A stretch of 64,000 nt of DNA from Caldora sp965222765 (GCA_965222765.1 CBDCVG010000041.1:224613-288612); one strand, 5' to 3'. Counted from the first letter of the stretch, positions 41,701 through 51,450 are shown. Notes: generated from the letters alone by a model not told the origin. Numbers and translations: made by a program.

Positions 41701-41887
41701 ACTAATTCTTTAAAAATCTTGACAAATTACAGTCAATGACTTCCATCACAGTAATTATTATTACTTATAGTGCATACTTAATATTATGTGAATTTTCAAT
41801 AACTAATATGAACTAAAGTCAAAATATTCTGACATTTTTAGATAAACTTAGTAATTATTGGAATATGCAAATAAAAATTCTGAAAAA

Positions 41888-42190
41888 ATGATAATGAGTG
41901 AACTTTTAAATTCTTTTCCTGGTAATTCCTCTGAAAGCTTTCTCTGCTACTATTCCAACCAGAGCAGCAGAATCCAAATCATTCGGATTACTAATATTCC
42001 CAATTTTTATTTAGAAAGAGTCGTTTTTCCTGGTCAAAGGCTGGTATTTGAAGCAGTTGAAAATGCTAGATTAGAAGTCCATACTAGTGATAGAATTACG
42101 ACGATTATTACTGATGTTATTCCGTGCGAACAGCTCAGTTGCAATAATAGACAAACTTCAGAAAAAGTCCCATGTTTGACTATGGCATAG
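41888..42190 (+). CDS. DUF1830 protein
   Basis: About 100 residues from ATG 41888 (an upstream TTG frame at 41858 is less likely). The core FLCYYSNQSSRIQIIRITNI followed by PNFYLERVVFPGQRLVFEAV matches the cyanobacterial DUF1830 family, ending with the CEQL motif. Function unknown. It is followed by a strong symmetrical terminator. Confidence 0.88.
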   Translation: MIMSELLNSFPGNSSESFLCYYSNQSSRIQIIRITNIPNFYLERVVFPGQRLVFEAVENARLEVHTSDRITTIITDVIPCEQLSCNNRQTSEKVPCLTMA

Positions 42191-42240
42191 TAATTAAGAA
42201 AGTTGAGTAAAATGTCAATAACTCATCATCTTAATCAAGG

Positions 42241-42273
42241 TTTTTAGGGCACGTAAATTACGTGCCCTAAAAA
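42241..42273. terminator. Bidirectional terminator
   Basis: TTTTTAGGGCACGTAA and TTACGTGCCCTAAAAA form 16-bp arms around one base. A and T runs on both sides suit termination of both the DUF1830 gene and the converging NAD kinase gene. Confidence 0.85.
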
Positions 42274-42424
42274 TATAAAGTGGAGCATCCTAATGTAACC
42301 AAATCATAAACCGAAGTTTGTGTATTTGAGGGATTTGAGGCAGAGAAGTCTGCTATTTTTGATTGCAACTTCGGCAAGAGAATATGTCCACCCAAATGGA
42401 ATATTTTTTTAATTTGGAAGTTCC

Positions 42425-43342
42425 TTAACTGCGGTGGTTGTTAGTGTAACGGATTCTTGTACCAGCCCATTGGAGTTTTTCCTGTAGAGTTTGGTAATAG
42501 GAATAGCTCTCGCGCAAAATAATGAATTTTGCTTGACAATCTGCATTACGTATATCTACCCGTTGTCCTGGCCAAATTGAAGTAGCTAGGACACCATCCA
42601 TCCAGAGCTTAGTATTGAGCTCATAGTCCCCTAAAGGCCAGATATTGACAACAGAACCAGAAGGTAGAACAATGGGACGGCTAGAAATACTTAAGGGACA
42701 AATGGGGGTGACAATGATTGCTTCCATGCCATCATGTAAAATTGGACCGTTGGCAGAAAGAGTATAACAAGTTGAACCAGTAGGGGTAGCAATAATTAGT
42801 CCATCTCCTTGGTACTGATCTACTACTTCTCCATCAATCTCCATTTCCAACATTGAAGTAATCATCCGGTTAGCGGAGGCAGGCTTGACACACATTTCAT
42901 TAAGAGCCAAAAAGCGATCGCTAACTGGTTTAGTATTGGTACGATTACCCTCAAATACCGCTGCTTGTAACATCATCCGCCGCTGAACTGCATAGCGATC
43001 CTCTAACAGGCGGCTCCAAATTTGTTCAGTGTCTTTAAATTCCTCAAACGGTTCGGTTAGAAAACCCAGATGTCCCCCTACATTTACCGACAAAATCGGT
43101 ATTCCTTCTGGAGCAAGATGCCTTGCTGCTGCTAGAGCTGTACCATCACCTCCCAAAACAATCGCTAAATCAATTGGTTTAACGGATGCTAAAAAGACGG
43201 GGTACGGATTATCCTTAGCACTACTTGGTCCGATTAAGACTTGACATTGATGTTGTTCTAATTGCCGAGCGCATTGTTCAGCACATTTTTTGCCTTGAGC
43301 GTCTCCGGCTTTGTGGATGATAATTACCTGCTTTAACTGCAC
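42425..43342 (-). CDS. nadK: NAD kinase
   Basis: 305 residues. Signatures: VLGGDGTALAAARHLAPEGI (GGDGT motif), VNVGGHLGFLTEPFEEF, EMCVKPASANRMITSM and GDGLIIATPTGSTCYTLSA. It phosphorylates NAD to NADP, and cyanobacteria usually carry two isoforms. All catalytic residues are visible. It starts at ATG 43342 with KKVIIIHK-like strand (LKQVIIIHKAGDA). Confidence 0.96.
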   Translation of the reverse strand: MQLKQVIIIHKAGDAQGKKCAEQCARQLEQHQCQVLIGPSSAKDNPYPVFLASVKPIDLAIVLGGDGTALAAARHLAPEGIPILSVNVGGHLGFLTEPFEEFKDTEQIWSRLLEDRYAVQRRMMLQAAVFEGNRTNTKPVSDRFLALNEMCVKPASANRMITSMLEMEIDGEVVDQYQGDGLIIATPTGSTCYTLSANGPILHDGMEAIIVTPICPLSISSRPIVLPSGSVVNIWPLGDYELNTKLWMDGVLATSIWPGQRVDIRNADCQAKFIILRESYSYYQTLQEKLQWAGTRIRYTNNHRS

Positions 43343-43453
43343 TTTAACCTCAATTCCTTACCCCTAGTGTTCACCGCCATTTTAGGTAGGAAATGCTAAT
43401 AGTATCTTGCCTTTATGCTATTATGATAACATAATTGACGGCATAATGGCGGC

Positions 43454-43591
43454 ATGAAAAAGTTAACAGTCCGGTGTTCTGAGAAAGAGTATGAGCGATT
43501 AGTTGCTTACTGCACACAAGAGAGCAGGAGCCAAAATGATGTATTGAGAGAACTGATTAGAAAACTTAGGCTAACGAGAAAGTCGTCTTAA
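43454..43591 (+). CDS. Small ribbon-helix-helix-like protein
   Basis: 45 codons, MKKLTVRCSEKEYERLVAYC then TQESRSQNDVLRELIRKLRL. A beta strand, a helix and a second helix with a conserved-looking NDVLRELIR form resemble CopG/Arc-type RHH DNA-binding proteins. No partner is adjacent. It may be an orphan antitoxin or regulator. Confidence 0.5.
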   Translation: MKKLTVRCSEKEYERLVAYCTQESRSQNDVLRELIRKLRLTRKSS

Positions 43592-43695
43592 GGGATAAAG
43601 TTCTATCAAAGAAAGCATCAAGGTAACTGACTGTAGAGACGTAGCGTGCTACGTTTCTATTTTAAAGATGGGGTTTGTATCCTAATTGACTTTTG

Positions 43696-44562
43696 ATGGA
43701 AGCACAGCAAAACTTAGATCACCAGGGAGGTAGGGATAGCTCTCTAGACTTTACCGTAGCCGTTCGTGCTTACAACAGCCAACAGAATCTACCGCTTATT
43801 TTAGACAAACTGCGATCGCAACTAGATACACAGAAGATTAGTTGGGAGATTGTGGTGGTTGATAACAACAGCACTGACAAGACAGCTAAGATTGTTCAAG
43901 AATATCAGTCACACTGGTGTCAACCCTATCCCCTCAGATATTACCTTGAACCGAAGCAAGGGGCTGTCTATGCCAGATGGCGTGCTGTTAGAGAAGCTAG
44001 AGGTAAATTGATTGGTTTTTTAGACGACGATAATTTTCCTGACTCTAACTGGGTTAGTGCAGCTTACTCTTTTGGTCAATCTTATCCCCAAGCAGGTGTT
44101 TACGGTAGTCAGGTGCATGGAAAATTTGAAGTTGTTCCTCCAGAAAATTTTAAAAGAATCCAGGCTTTTCTAGCAATTAAAGAACATGGCTCACAACCTC
44201 GTTTGTATAATCACAGTACCCTAAATCTACCCGCTGGTGCAGGGATGGTAATCCGCAAACAAGTTTGGTTGGAAAATGTTCCTGAAAAATTAGTGCTGCA
44301 AGGACCTGTAGGAAAATCTTTGTTAGGAAAAGGGGAAGATTTTGAAGCGATGATTCACATAGGGGAAGCAGGTTGGGAAATCTGGTATAACCCTCATATG
44401 TCTATTGATCACCAAATACCTGCTTCAAGGCTAGAGAGGGATTACTTAATTTCTCTCATGCGGAGTGCTGGCTTAAATGTTTGTACTCTCCGCCTCACTA
44501 AGGTTAGTAATTGGCAAAAGCCAGTTATTATAACAAGGATTCTACTAGGTAACTCTGCGTAG
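43696..44562 (+). CDS. hpsE: Family 2 glycosyltransferase, HpsE-like
   Basis: 288 residues from ATG 43696. The GT-A nucleotide-sugar site reads FTVAVRAYNSQQNLPLILD, VVVDNNSTDKTAKIVQEY and the DxD-like GFLDDDNFPDSNWV. Later segments LNLPAGAGMVIRKQVWLENV and GKGEDFEAMIHIGEAGWEIW complete the fold. It matches hormogonium polysaccharide protein HpsE, which takes part in making the motility slime of filamentous cyanobacteria. Other hps genes are not in the window. Confidence 0.8.
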   Translation: MEAQQNLDHQGGRDSSLDFTVAVRAYNSQQNLPLILDKLRSQLDTQKISWEIVVVDNNSTDKTAKIVQEYQSHWCQPYPLRYYLEPKQGAVYARWRAVREARGKLIGFLDDDNFPDSNWVSAAYSFGQSYPQAGVYGSQVHGKFEVVPPENFKRIQAFLAIKEHGSQPRLYNHSTLNLPAGAGMVIRKQVWLENVPEKLVLQGPVGKSLLGKGEDFEAMIHIGEAGWEIWYNPHMSIDHQIPASRLERDYLISLMRSAGLNVCTLRLTKVSNWQKPVIITRILLGNSA

Positions 44563-44733
44563 AATTATTCGGCATTGGCTTCAATACAGAGGTCAATACA
44601 ACTCAGATCTAGTTGCTGCTTGTGAGTTAGAATTTTTTGTGAGTAGTTTGCTTAGTCCCTTCTATTATTTTAAAAGAAACATATAGCGCTTTGTATCTTG
44701 ATGAGATACATCGTCTAGCATGTGATGATCATT

Positions 44734-45341
44734 CTAGATAATAAATCTGTTCAGTTCCTTTACCAATAAATGAACCGTAGTTGAAGGATTATCTCTGGCT
44801 GGGTTGTGAGGCTGATATTGTTTGATGAGATTTTCAGCATTTTTGATAGCAGTATCCTGTTTATCTCTTAAATCATCATAAATTGAATCGCTATTCTTTT
44901 CATATTTACACCCCAACAAAGTATTGAGCTTTTTTACCATAATCGTTTCTAGAAATTCCAGTATTGACAAATTCAAAATGTAGAATGTACCATAACTCGA
45001 AAGCTTCATTAGAATAGGCTATTTTAATTTTTTCTTTTTTGGCACTTCTAATAGCACTATTAAAATCATCTTCCTTCCATGAATTACGATAACCAATCAA
45101 ACACACACCAAACTTGATCGTAATCTTCTTGTTCTTTTAATTCTCTTGCCTTCTCGACTACATGACATGGATTTTTTTCTCCTCGTTGTATCTTTATCTT
45201 GACTTTAGGCCCACGAAAATTTATAAAGTAGTTGGGTTCAGTCTTTTCTCCTTCACAAACAATTAGAAATGTCTGTCTCACCTCTCTAATTTTGACTTTT
45301 CTTGGTGAATAGCCACGAGAAGTATTTCTTTTTTTAGGCAT
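44734..45341 (-). pseudogene. rloB: RloB, broken by two frameshifts
   Basis: Three frames carry successive RloB parts. Frame 1 from ATG 45341: MPKKRNTSRGYSPRKVKIRE, then FLIVCEGEKTEPNYF to VWCVFD. Frame 2: SWKEDDFNSAIRSAKKEKIK to NDYGKK. Frame 3: LNTLLGCKYEKNSDSIYDD to the stop. The second shift lies in a six-A run (44930-44935 on the + strand), where five A would restore the frame. RloB is a putative TOPRIM-like nuclease partner of RloA. The pair is now inactive unless slippage rescues it. Confidence 0.75.
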
Positions 45342-46614
45342 TGGACTCAATAATCTGACTCAGATTGCCAAGATATGGAATTGCACCATATCTACCCTTG
45401 ATGTAATCACTCTCAAAAGAAGCATCATTACGGACTTTATATTCCGCTAGGGAATATAAATCTGTTGCACCAAATCTGTCCTTTTCAGTAAACCAAATTT
45501 GGTCTCGGCGAAAGAGTTTATTACTGAGTAGGTTGGTATCATGAGTCATAAAAATTAGCTGTGCATTATTGGGATTAGTTTCCTTGGAGTTGAACAACTC
45601 AACAATTGCACGGCTAATCAAAGGGTGAAGTCTAGCTTCAAATTCATCAACTATTAGAACATCACGATTTTTGAGGGTATCTACAAGAGGACCTCCTAGG
45701 GCAAATATCTATTTTTGTGTACCTTCAGACTCTTGCTCATCTAAGTCAAACAACTCTGTAGATATATAGCTGCCCTTGCTGTCAAACCTTCGATGCATAG
45801 TTTGAACTGATATGGCGTCACGTTCTATGAATAAATTTTTGATTTTATCTGGTAGCTGCTCAGGTAAATCATCAGCAGTAATCTTAGTTTCTTCTGTTTT
45901 GATATCCTCAATACCTAAATCTAATTTTTTAATTAGTTTAATAATTTCATCTTTATTTGCATTATCTATCAAGCAACTAATCGTGTATCTTTTATATCCT
46001 CTATCATATAGACCAGATATGATTCCAACCTTTTTCGATAGCCAATCTAAAATTTTCTCGGCAATCTCAACATTAAATTGAGCACAAACAGATGAAAAAA
46101 GAGCATTATCCCTAGTTCTTTGTTGAATACCCTCAGCATTATATTTTTTAGAGGCACTAATATCATTGTCATGACGCTCAAAAAGTTTAGTTTCTCTTGA
46201 TTTAGGGACATAGAATAACCATTCAGAGACAACCTTATCGGTATTTACCTCAAATCCGTATCTATATTGCTGTCCATTTAATAAAAATATAATTTCAAAA
46301 AAAGATGGTTGATCTTCAGTCTCTGTACTGAGTTGGAATCTCTCAACACTGATTTTTTCTGTACTTTGAGTTTCTTTGGAGGAATTGATCATGAACCATT
46401 TCATAAACCCCAAAGCTTTAATTAAATTACTTTTACCACTAGCATTCGCACCATATATTGCAGCACTTTTCAGTAGCTTAAGGTCATCATCTATGGCGAA
46501 AACGTTATTTTCATCAGTTTCTTTATCTTTGGCAACAAGATTAGCTGCCACCATACTGAAGGTGACTTTCTCCTTAAATGATCGATAGTTACCAATACTA
46601 AACTCAATCAGCAT
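45334..46614 (-). pseudogene. rloA: RloA AAA-family ATPase interrupted by an in-frame amber codon
   Basis: The first 301 codons (46614-45712) carry MLIEFSIGNYRSFKEKVTFS, Walker A YGANASGKSNLIKAL near residue 54 and a helical insert. TAG at 45709-45711 interrupts between GTQK and IFALGGPL. The same frame continues with DVLIVDEFEARLHPL (Walker B) and QLIFMTHDTNLLSNKL, ending at 45334 by overlapping rloB. Without the stop it is a full 426-codon RloA. RloAB is a defence operon often found in restriction islands. Confidence 0.85.
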
Positions 46615-46777
46615 AATGGCATCCGGGGTTTAAAAGCCAAATTTGCGAAAAATTCACAAATATCTGATCTAAGAATAGCAAGTATTGAACCATAGATGCT
46701 ACGGTATAAGATTACCTAAAGTCAATACTTATGTACTAAAGTAGAGTCGAAATAAAGATACAAATCTGCGATCGCAC

Positions 46778-46908
46778 TTACAGGGTTCTGGCTGTCGGGT
46801 TTTCATCTCCGATATAAAAGCCTGTATCGACCTCTGGAACCGCTTCTTGTACCCCGATATCCTTATCACCTGCGACACCAAAAATGCTTTTGCTCAGTTT
46901 TATCTAAG
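46778..46908 (-). pseudogene. C-terminal gene fragment, unknown family
   Basis: On the reverse strand a frame without a start codon reads IKLSKSIFGVAGDKDIGVQE then AVPEVDTGFYIGDENPTARTL and TAA. It has clear protein character but is closed by a stop just upstream. Family not recognised. The rest of the 46615-47060 spacer holds no gene. Confidence 0.35.
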
Positions 46909-47060
46909 GACGCTCGCTGCCAAAGAGGAGACGCAGGAAAAAAAAGCAGGATATACTAGTAAAGTATCTATCCTTATTTTGTGACTTAGAATTCTGTAGA
47001 AGCTTTGATAGCAAGGAAACCATTATCACAATTTTAGAGTGGATGGTCTAGTACTAGACT

Positions 47061-48500
47061 GTGTCAATTTATCAATTATCAATGGATAATTGTAGGTTAT
47101 TACGTCGTGATAGGTCACCACAAGAAGCTCGTGCCTTAGCAGTATTTTGTTTGCAGTACTTAGCAGAAGAACGTCCTCTAAAAGATGAAACGGTTACTCT
47201 AGTTCTTAGGACAGCTATAAAAAATCTCAATGAATATGATGGTTACACGAACAAACCAAACACTCAGATGGACAAGGCATTCTCTAAAGTTATGGAGTCT
47301 TGCTTTGCCAAGCAATGTTACCATCAATTGCGACAAGGCTACATCGAGACTACTGGTGAATATAGGAAGAGAATTGGTGTTATTTTCCTCAATCAAATAG
47401 CAGCAAATAGTGAAGTACTTAATAGAGAAAATGCCAATCAAAAATTAAACCCTCTTTTAGAACAGTTAACTACTGCTGGCTTAGTTGAAAAACAGATTGA
47501 GGCAGGACTGAGGTTAGTTGAAGAGTTCTTTCGCCCACATATGTACAATATTCGCCTCAGAATAGATTTTTTGCCTAACCAACTTTTGCATAGGGTGATC
47601 AATGTTTTACTTTCGGTCATCAGAATCAATGCAGGAGAAAATAATGGAATTGCAACCACAGCTATGTGGGCTCTCGGATGGCTGACTAACTCAAAGTATT
47701 GTGATAATTATACTGCTTACACTTTCACTGAGGCGGAACTTGACTTTTTAAGGCAATTTGCTACGAATAAGAAACAGGATTCTTTTGCCCGAAGCTGGTG
47801 TGTCTTGATCTTGAGTGTTTGTACTTCTGAAAAACCTGTATTTGCCCAAGCTGACTGGATATATCAATGGGCAGTTGTAGCAGACGGAGGCAAGCCTCAA
47901 AATCATTTACCAGTTCCAATGCCTCTTGATCGCCTGAAAGATAAAGTAGTTTTGGAATATCTAATCTCTTCAGATTTACCAAGAGAAGCAAAACGTCGTG
48001 TTGCCATTGCGCTGGGAAGAATCGGATATTTTATACCTCAAATGGTAGAGCCTCTGTTACAAATTTTTCAGGATGATATCTTGGCTTTTGACGAACGTGA
48101 TGAAGCATTAGTTTATTTAGTACTTATAGGTGGTTCTCAAGTTATTTCCACATTAATAAATGGGGTAAATCGTCCAAAAGATGATTCTGATAAATATGGT
48201 TTCCCAGAACGTTGCTTTCTAGCACTGATTGGGATGGGGGATATAGATGCACTTAGCCGAGAACTTGAACGTGGTAAAGAAAATCAAATAGATATTAATG
48301 CTCTTGCTTATGCGTTAGCTGGAGTTGCTAATCCACAAGGTCGGAAAGTTTTAGAATTTCTCAAGAATAACCATCGGCAAAAGGAAATTCGCGATGCTGC
48401 GGCTAATGCATTGTCCAGATCAAAACAATGGAATTCTAACAATGCCAAGCAGCATATTCTTTCGTTTATGTCGAACCTCGTAAAAAAGAGGAATTCTTAA
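47061..48500 (+). CDS. HEAT-repeat protein, possibly 5'-truncated
   Basis: 479 residues from GTG 47061. The first about 12 codons are derived from TAATTGA-type repeats (ATCAATTATCAATGGATAAT), so the N-terminus may be artificial. The rest is helical, with HEAT-like units towards the C-terminus (AKRRVAIALGRIGYFIPQMV, INALAYALAGVANPQGRKVL, RDAAANALSRSKQW). It resembles the sensor arm of NACHT/STAND-type proteins but contains no NTPase domain. It may be the remnant of such a protein or a stand-alone scaffold. Confidence 0.6.
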   Translation: MSIYQLSMDNCRLLRRDRSPQEARALAVFCLQYLAEERPLKDETVTLVLRTAIKNLNEYDGYTNKPNTQMDKAFSKVMESCFAKQCYHQLRQGYIETTGEYRKRIGVIFLNQIAANSEVLNRENANQKLNPLLEQLTTAGLVEKQIEAGLRLVEEFFRPHMYNIRLRIDFLPNQLLHRVINVLLSVIRINAGENNGIATTAMWALGWLTNSKYCDNYTAYTFTEAELDFLRQFATNKKQDSFARSWCVLILSVCTSEKPVFAQADWIYQWAVVADGGKPQNHLPVPMPLDRLKDKVVLEYLISSDLPREAKRRVAIALGRIGYFIPQMVEPLLQIFQDDILAFDERDEALVYLVLIGGSQVISTLINGVNRPKDDSDKYGFPERCFLALIGMGDIDALSRELERGKENQIDINALAYALAGVANPQGRKVLEFLKNNHRQKEIRDAAANALSRSKQWNSNNAKQHILSFMSNLVKKRNS

Positions 48501-48651
48501 ACGCACTCAACTCAGACGCCACACCAAAGGTGTCTGGCTTTTCCAAAACTACGACGATTGCGAAACCTTCCGTCTAGAGAGCATCGACTATACCGGCACA
48601 TTTGAAATGCTTTATGAAGACGCCAACATCGAATCAGCCACAGTGGATTGA
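48501..48651 (+). pseudogene. C-terminal gene fragment after the HEAT gene
   Basis: An open frame without a start reads RTQLRRHTKGVWLFQNYDDC then ETFRLESIDYTGTFEMLYED to a TGA at about 48651. It looks like the end of a lost gene. Family not recognised. Confidence 0.4.
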
Positions 48652-48660
48652 GCAATTCAA

Positions 48661-49467
48661 TCAAAGCCATCCAGTCTCAAACCTATCTTGCCCATCACCA
48701 TACACTAATGCTCCATACTCTTCCCACTGTTCTACCTCTTGAGCAGAAAGTTCAGGAGCCTGCAACACCCTCAAGTTCTCTTCCAATTGTGCTGGGGTTT
48801 GTGGTGCGGTTAGAGCCAAGCGTACTGCTTTTTGATGTAGCGCATAGCGATAACAATCAGCCGCTGTCGGAATTTCTCCTTGCCAATTTGGGTGCCCTTG
48901 TAGAAGTTTTCCCCAACGAGTACAAGTAAAGGCAACAACTGGAATGTCAGCTTGTTTAGCCATCGGGAAAACCTGTTCTTGCGCCTTGGGGTGAGCCATA
49001 TTGTAGCGATGCATGAGCAGCTCACATTTACCACTGTTAATCAACTCTAGAGCGATCGCGCGATTATGGGTAGTTGCTCCTACATAACGGATCAAACCTC
49101 TTTCTTTCCACTCATATAGTTCATCAAGAACAACCGAAATCTCGGCAATGTCATCTGAAGGATTGACATACTCAGCAAAAAAGACATCCACTACATCAAC
49201 ATCTAGGTAGCGACGCACCTGCTCTAGATATTGTCGCAGCTTACCCAAATTGCGATCGCTACTACCTGTTGCCACCAATACCTGCTCCCGTTGAGTTGCC
49301 ACTATTGGCTTCAATCCACTCAGCAATTTTTCATGGGAGAGATTGTAAAAAAAGAAATAATTAATCCCTGCTTCAAATGCTAGCGACACACAGGATGTAT
49401 CCATAGCCTGGTGTCCTCCTAAGCCAAGGATACTTGCAGGCTGTCCTTTTAAGGTTTCTAAATCCAT
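48661..49467 (-). CDS. Aldo/keto reductase family protein
   Basis: 268 residues. The AKR barrel is recognised from SILGLGGHQAMDTSCVSLAF, INYFFFYNLSHEKLLSGL, VDVVDVFFAEYVNPSDD and LIRYVGATTHNRAIALELI. The canonical catalytic Tyr and Lys positions are weakly conserved, which is common in this subgroup. NAD(P)H-dependent reduction is the family role; the substrate is unknown. Confidence 0.88.
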   Translation of the reverse strand: MDLETLKGQPASILGLGGHQAMDTSCVSLAFEAGINYFFFYNLSHEKLLSGLKPIVATQREQVLVATGSSDRNLGKLRQYLEQVRRYLDVDVVDVFFAEYVNPSDDIAEISVVLDELYEWKERGLIRYVGATTHNRAIALELINSGKCELLMHRYNMAHPKAQEQVFPMAKQADIPVVAFTCTRWGKLLQGHPNWQGEIPTAADCYRYALHQKAVRLALTAPQTPAQLEENLRVLQAPELSAQEVEQWEEYGALVYGDGQDRFETGWL

Positions 49468-49547
49468 TTTCTAGAAGGTGTTAGGTGTTATACCAAAAAT
49501 CTAAAGTAATGTCATATTTAAATCAAGACTAGAAAAACTTATTTATC

Positions 49548-50003
49548 ATGACTGGAGTTAGCAAACTAAATGTCGTTGAATCTCCTAAAAAATTATTAGA
49601 GCTGATGAATCAGCAAAAGACTGTCTTAGGATTTGCCAAGATTCAAGGCTTATATCTCTGGAAAATTAGTGCAGTAGAAACCATCAGACATTTAGCTGTT
49701 CTAGTTGGTAGAACAGAAAGAACTATTTATCGTTGGTTAGAAATCTATTGTGAAGAGGGAATTGAAGAGCTACTCAAAGAAAGACGGAAAACGGGAAGAA
49801 CCCAAAAATCAACTATAGAACAAGTATCTAAATTACAACAAGAATTAAGAGACCCTGTCGGCTTTAAAAGCTATAAAGAAGTGCAACAATTTTCAATGCT
49901 TTTGGTTATATGGAGCAGTAGATCCAAAAGAAGGGCGTAGTTTTTTCTATGAATTATCTCACTTAGATGCGGCTTGTTTTAGTCAATATTTATCCTTAAT
50001 TCT
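49548..50003 (+). pseudogene. IS630-family transposase remnant
   Basis: Codons 1-110 keep the N-terminal HTH (ISAVETIRHLAVLVGRTERT, EGIEELLKERRKTGR). The middle of the DDE domain is deleted. In a second frame the sequence resumes with FQCFWLYGAVDPKEGRSFFY then ELSHLDAACFSQYLSLILN up to the element fragment near 50000. Inactive. A past IS630 source is consistent with the TA-flanked MITEs in this window. Confidence 0.8.
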
Positions 50004-50021
50004 TAATTCTGCGCAGCAGTA

Positions 50022-50065
50022 CTAGGACTTACGCACCGTATCAAATTACGGTGCGTAAGTCCTAG
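50022..50065. repeat. Perfect 19-bp-arm palindrome (GGACTTACGCACCGTA core)
   Basis: CTAGGACTTACGCACCGTA, loop TCAAAT, TACGGTGCGTAAGTCCTAG. It is the two ends of the hairpin element (32456 family) with no interior, joined to a CTGCGCAGCAGTACTAG fragment of the 8865 family on its left. Confidence 0.85.
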
Positions 50066-50178
50066 AAGGGAAGAAACAAAGTCTTTTGCTATTCTTTTTT
50101 GCCTGAATAAACCTTTAAACAGCTCTACTGAAGCATGAGAGACATTATGGTATTACTTCCACTCTCATGCAGCAAACC

Positions 50179-51144
50179 CTATTTATTATTCACTTTTCCT
50201 TTGGCTTGTTCCATGCGCTTTTCAACATATTCTGTTGGGGGAATATTCCACTTCTTCTCCCCTTCAACAATGAAGCCTTCCACCTCCATCTTGAAGATGG
50301 CATCATTAACCGTTGTCAGGAATTGAGCATCGCCTTTGCGTACCCCCATACCCCAGCTTGTTTGGAGGATCGCCTCCAATGGCTGATGCCAATTTTGAGA
50401 CCATTCAGGCTCTTGCAATTTTGCTACCAAACCTGATTCATCGTAGACAAATCCGACGCAACGTCCTTCTTTTAGAGATTTGTAAGCTTCTGAAGTTCTA
50501 AGGAAGTTAACCATTTCAATCTTCATTTCTGTTAACTTCTTGTTATAGAAGGCATCCTCAATACTGCAAACTTTCTTCCCTTTGAGATCTTCCCAAGTTT
50601 GAATCCCATTGTCTTTCTTCGTCAGCAATCCTACTCCAGAAGAATAGTAGTTTTCGCTAAAGTCAATCTCTTGCCTACGTTTTTCTGTATCGGTCATCGT
50701 GGCAATTACTAAGTCAACCTTTCCTTCCTTGAGAAACTTTATGCGATTGAAAGCCGTCACTGGCACAAATTCTACCTTTTCCTCTGAGTCTAAAATTTCC
50801 TCAGTTATTTTATGGGCAATGTCAATTTCTAGCCCAGCATTTGTACCATCTGAGTCAATGAAGCCAAAGGGAGTGTAATCTGTCTTCACTCCAATAACAA
50901 TTTTGTCCCTTCCCTTAATTTCTTCGAGTGTGTTTTCTACTGTAACCTCAGTAACTTCAATAGCTTTGGTAGTTTCGGTAGCATCAGCAACTGCCATAGC
51001 CTTGATAGTCTGGCTAGCCTTGTTACTGTTGGTATCCTCGATTTTTGTATCTGAACAACTGGTGAAACTTATAAGTGCTGCAACGAAACCGACAGCTAGA
51101 GTCGTAAATCGTAAAGATTGATGAAGATTGTTTTTTCTCAGCAT
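50179..51144 (-). CDS. Amino-acid-type ABC solute-binding lipoprotein
   Basis: About 321 residues from ATG 51144 (MLRKNNLHQSLRFTTLAVGF), chosen because it gives a lipoprotein signal with lipobox FTSC. The family 3 binding domain has IVIGVKTDYTPFGFIDSDGT, GLEIDIAHKITEEIL, GKVDLVIATMTDTEKRRQEI and SENYYSSGVGLLTKKD. It would bind a polar amino acid or opine outside the membrane. No permease or ATPase is adjacent. Four 30-bp-phased palindromes lie 137-242 bp upstream. Confidence 0.9.
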   Translation of the reverse strand: MLRKNNLHQSLRFTTLAVGFVAALISFTSCSDTKIEDTNSNKASQTIKAMAVADATETTKAIEVTEVTVENTLEEIKGRDKIVIGVKTDYTPFGFIDSDGTNAGLEIDIAHKITEEILDSEEKVEFVPVTAFNRIKFLKEGKVDLVIATMTDTEKRRQEIDFSENYYSSGVGLLTKKDNGIQTWEDLKGKKVCSIEDAFYNKKLTEMKIEMVNFLRTSEAYKSLKEGRCVGFVYDESGLVAKLQEPEWSQNWHQPLEAILQTSWGMGVRKGDAQFLTTVNDAIFKMEVEGFIVEGEKKWNIPPTEYVEKRMEQAKGKVNNK

Positions 51145-51280
51145 TGTTGTAGTTTTCGCTCCTATAATTGGCAGACTAGACCAATATCTGTTGGGATAAC
51201 CTCCTATTAGATCGAGTATTTTTTTTATTGGATATGAATTAATTATCAATATAAAGTTTGCAATAAATCCTGTCAACTAA

Positions 51281-51386
51281 TTTCATGTATGTGAAAACAT
51301 AATCAACTAATTTCATGCATGTGAAAACAGAATAAACTGATTTCATATATGTGAAAAAGTAATCAACTAATTTCATATATGTGAAA
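51281..51386. promoter_or_regulatory. Four 16-bp palindromes at exact 30-bp period
   Basis: TTTCATGTATGTGAAA (51281-51296), TTTCATGCATGTGAAA (51311-51326), TTTCATATATGTGAAA (51341-51356) and TTTCATATATGTGAAA (51371-51386). Spacing is exactly 30 bp, close to three helical turns, so the sites face the same side of the DNA. The spacers also repeat (ATCAACTAA). This looks like a phased operator array, probably for the lipoprotein gene at 51144. Confidence 0.6.
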
Positions 51387-51450
51387 GCAATATAACTCTC
51401 GCCTAGAACACCGATTCAGTATTCCTATTTACGACACAGTCCACATCCCA

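Noticed and set aside
4960..45711. Possible amber (TAG) recoding, since several broken genes carry in-frame TAG
   Set aside because: Intact genes such as tnpB, the antiporter and the PepSY-like gene end normally at TAG, so it is a stop codon here.
51281..51386. The 30-bp repeats as a CRISPR array
   Set aside because: Spacers of 14 bp are themselves repeated and the repeats are short palindromes; this fits operators, not CRISPR.
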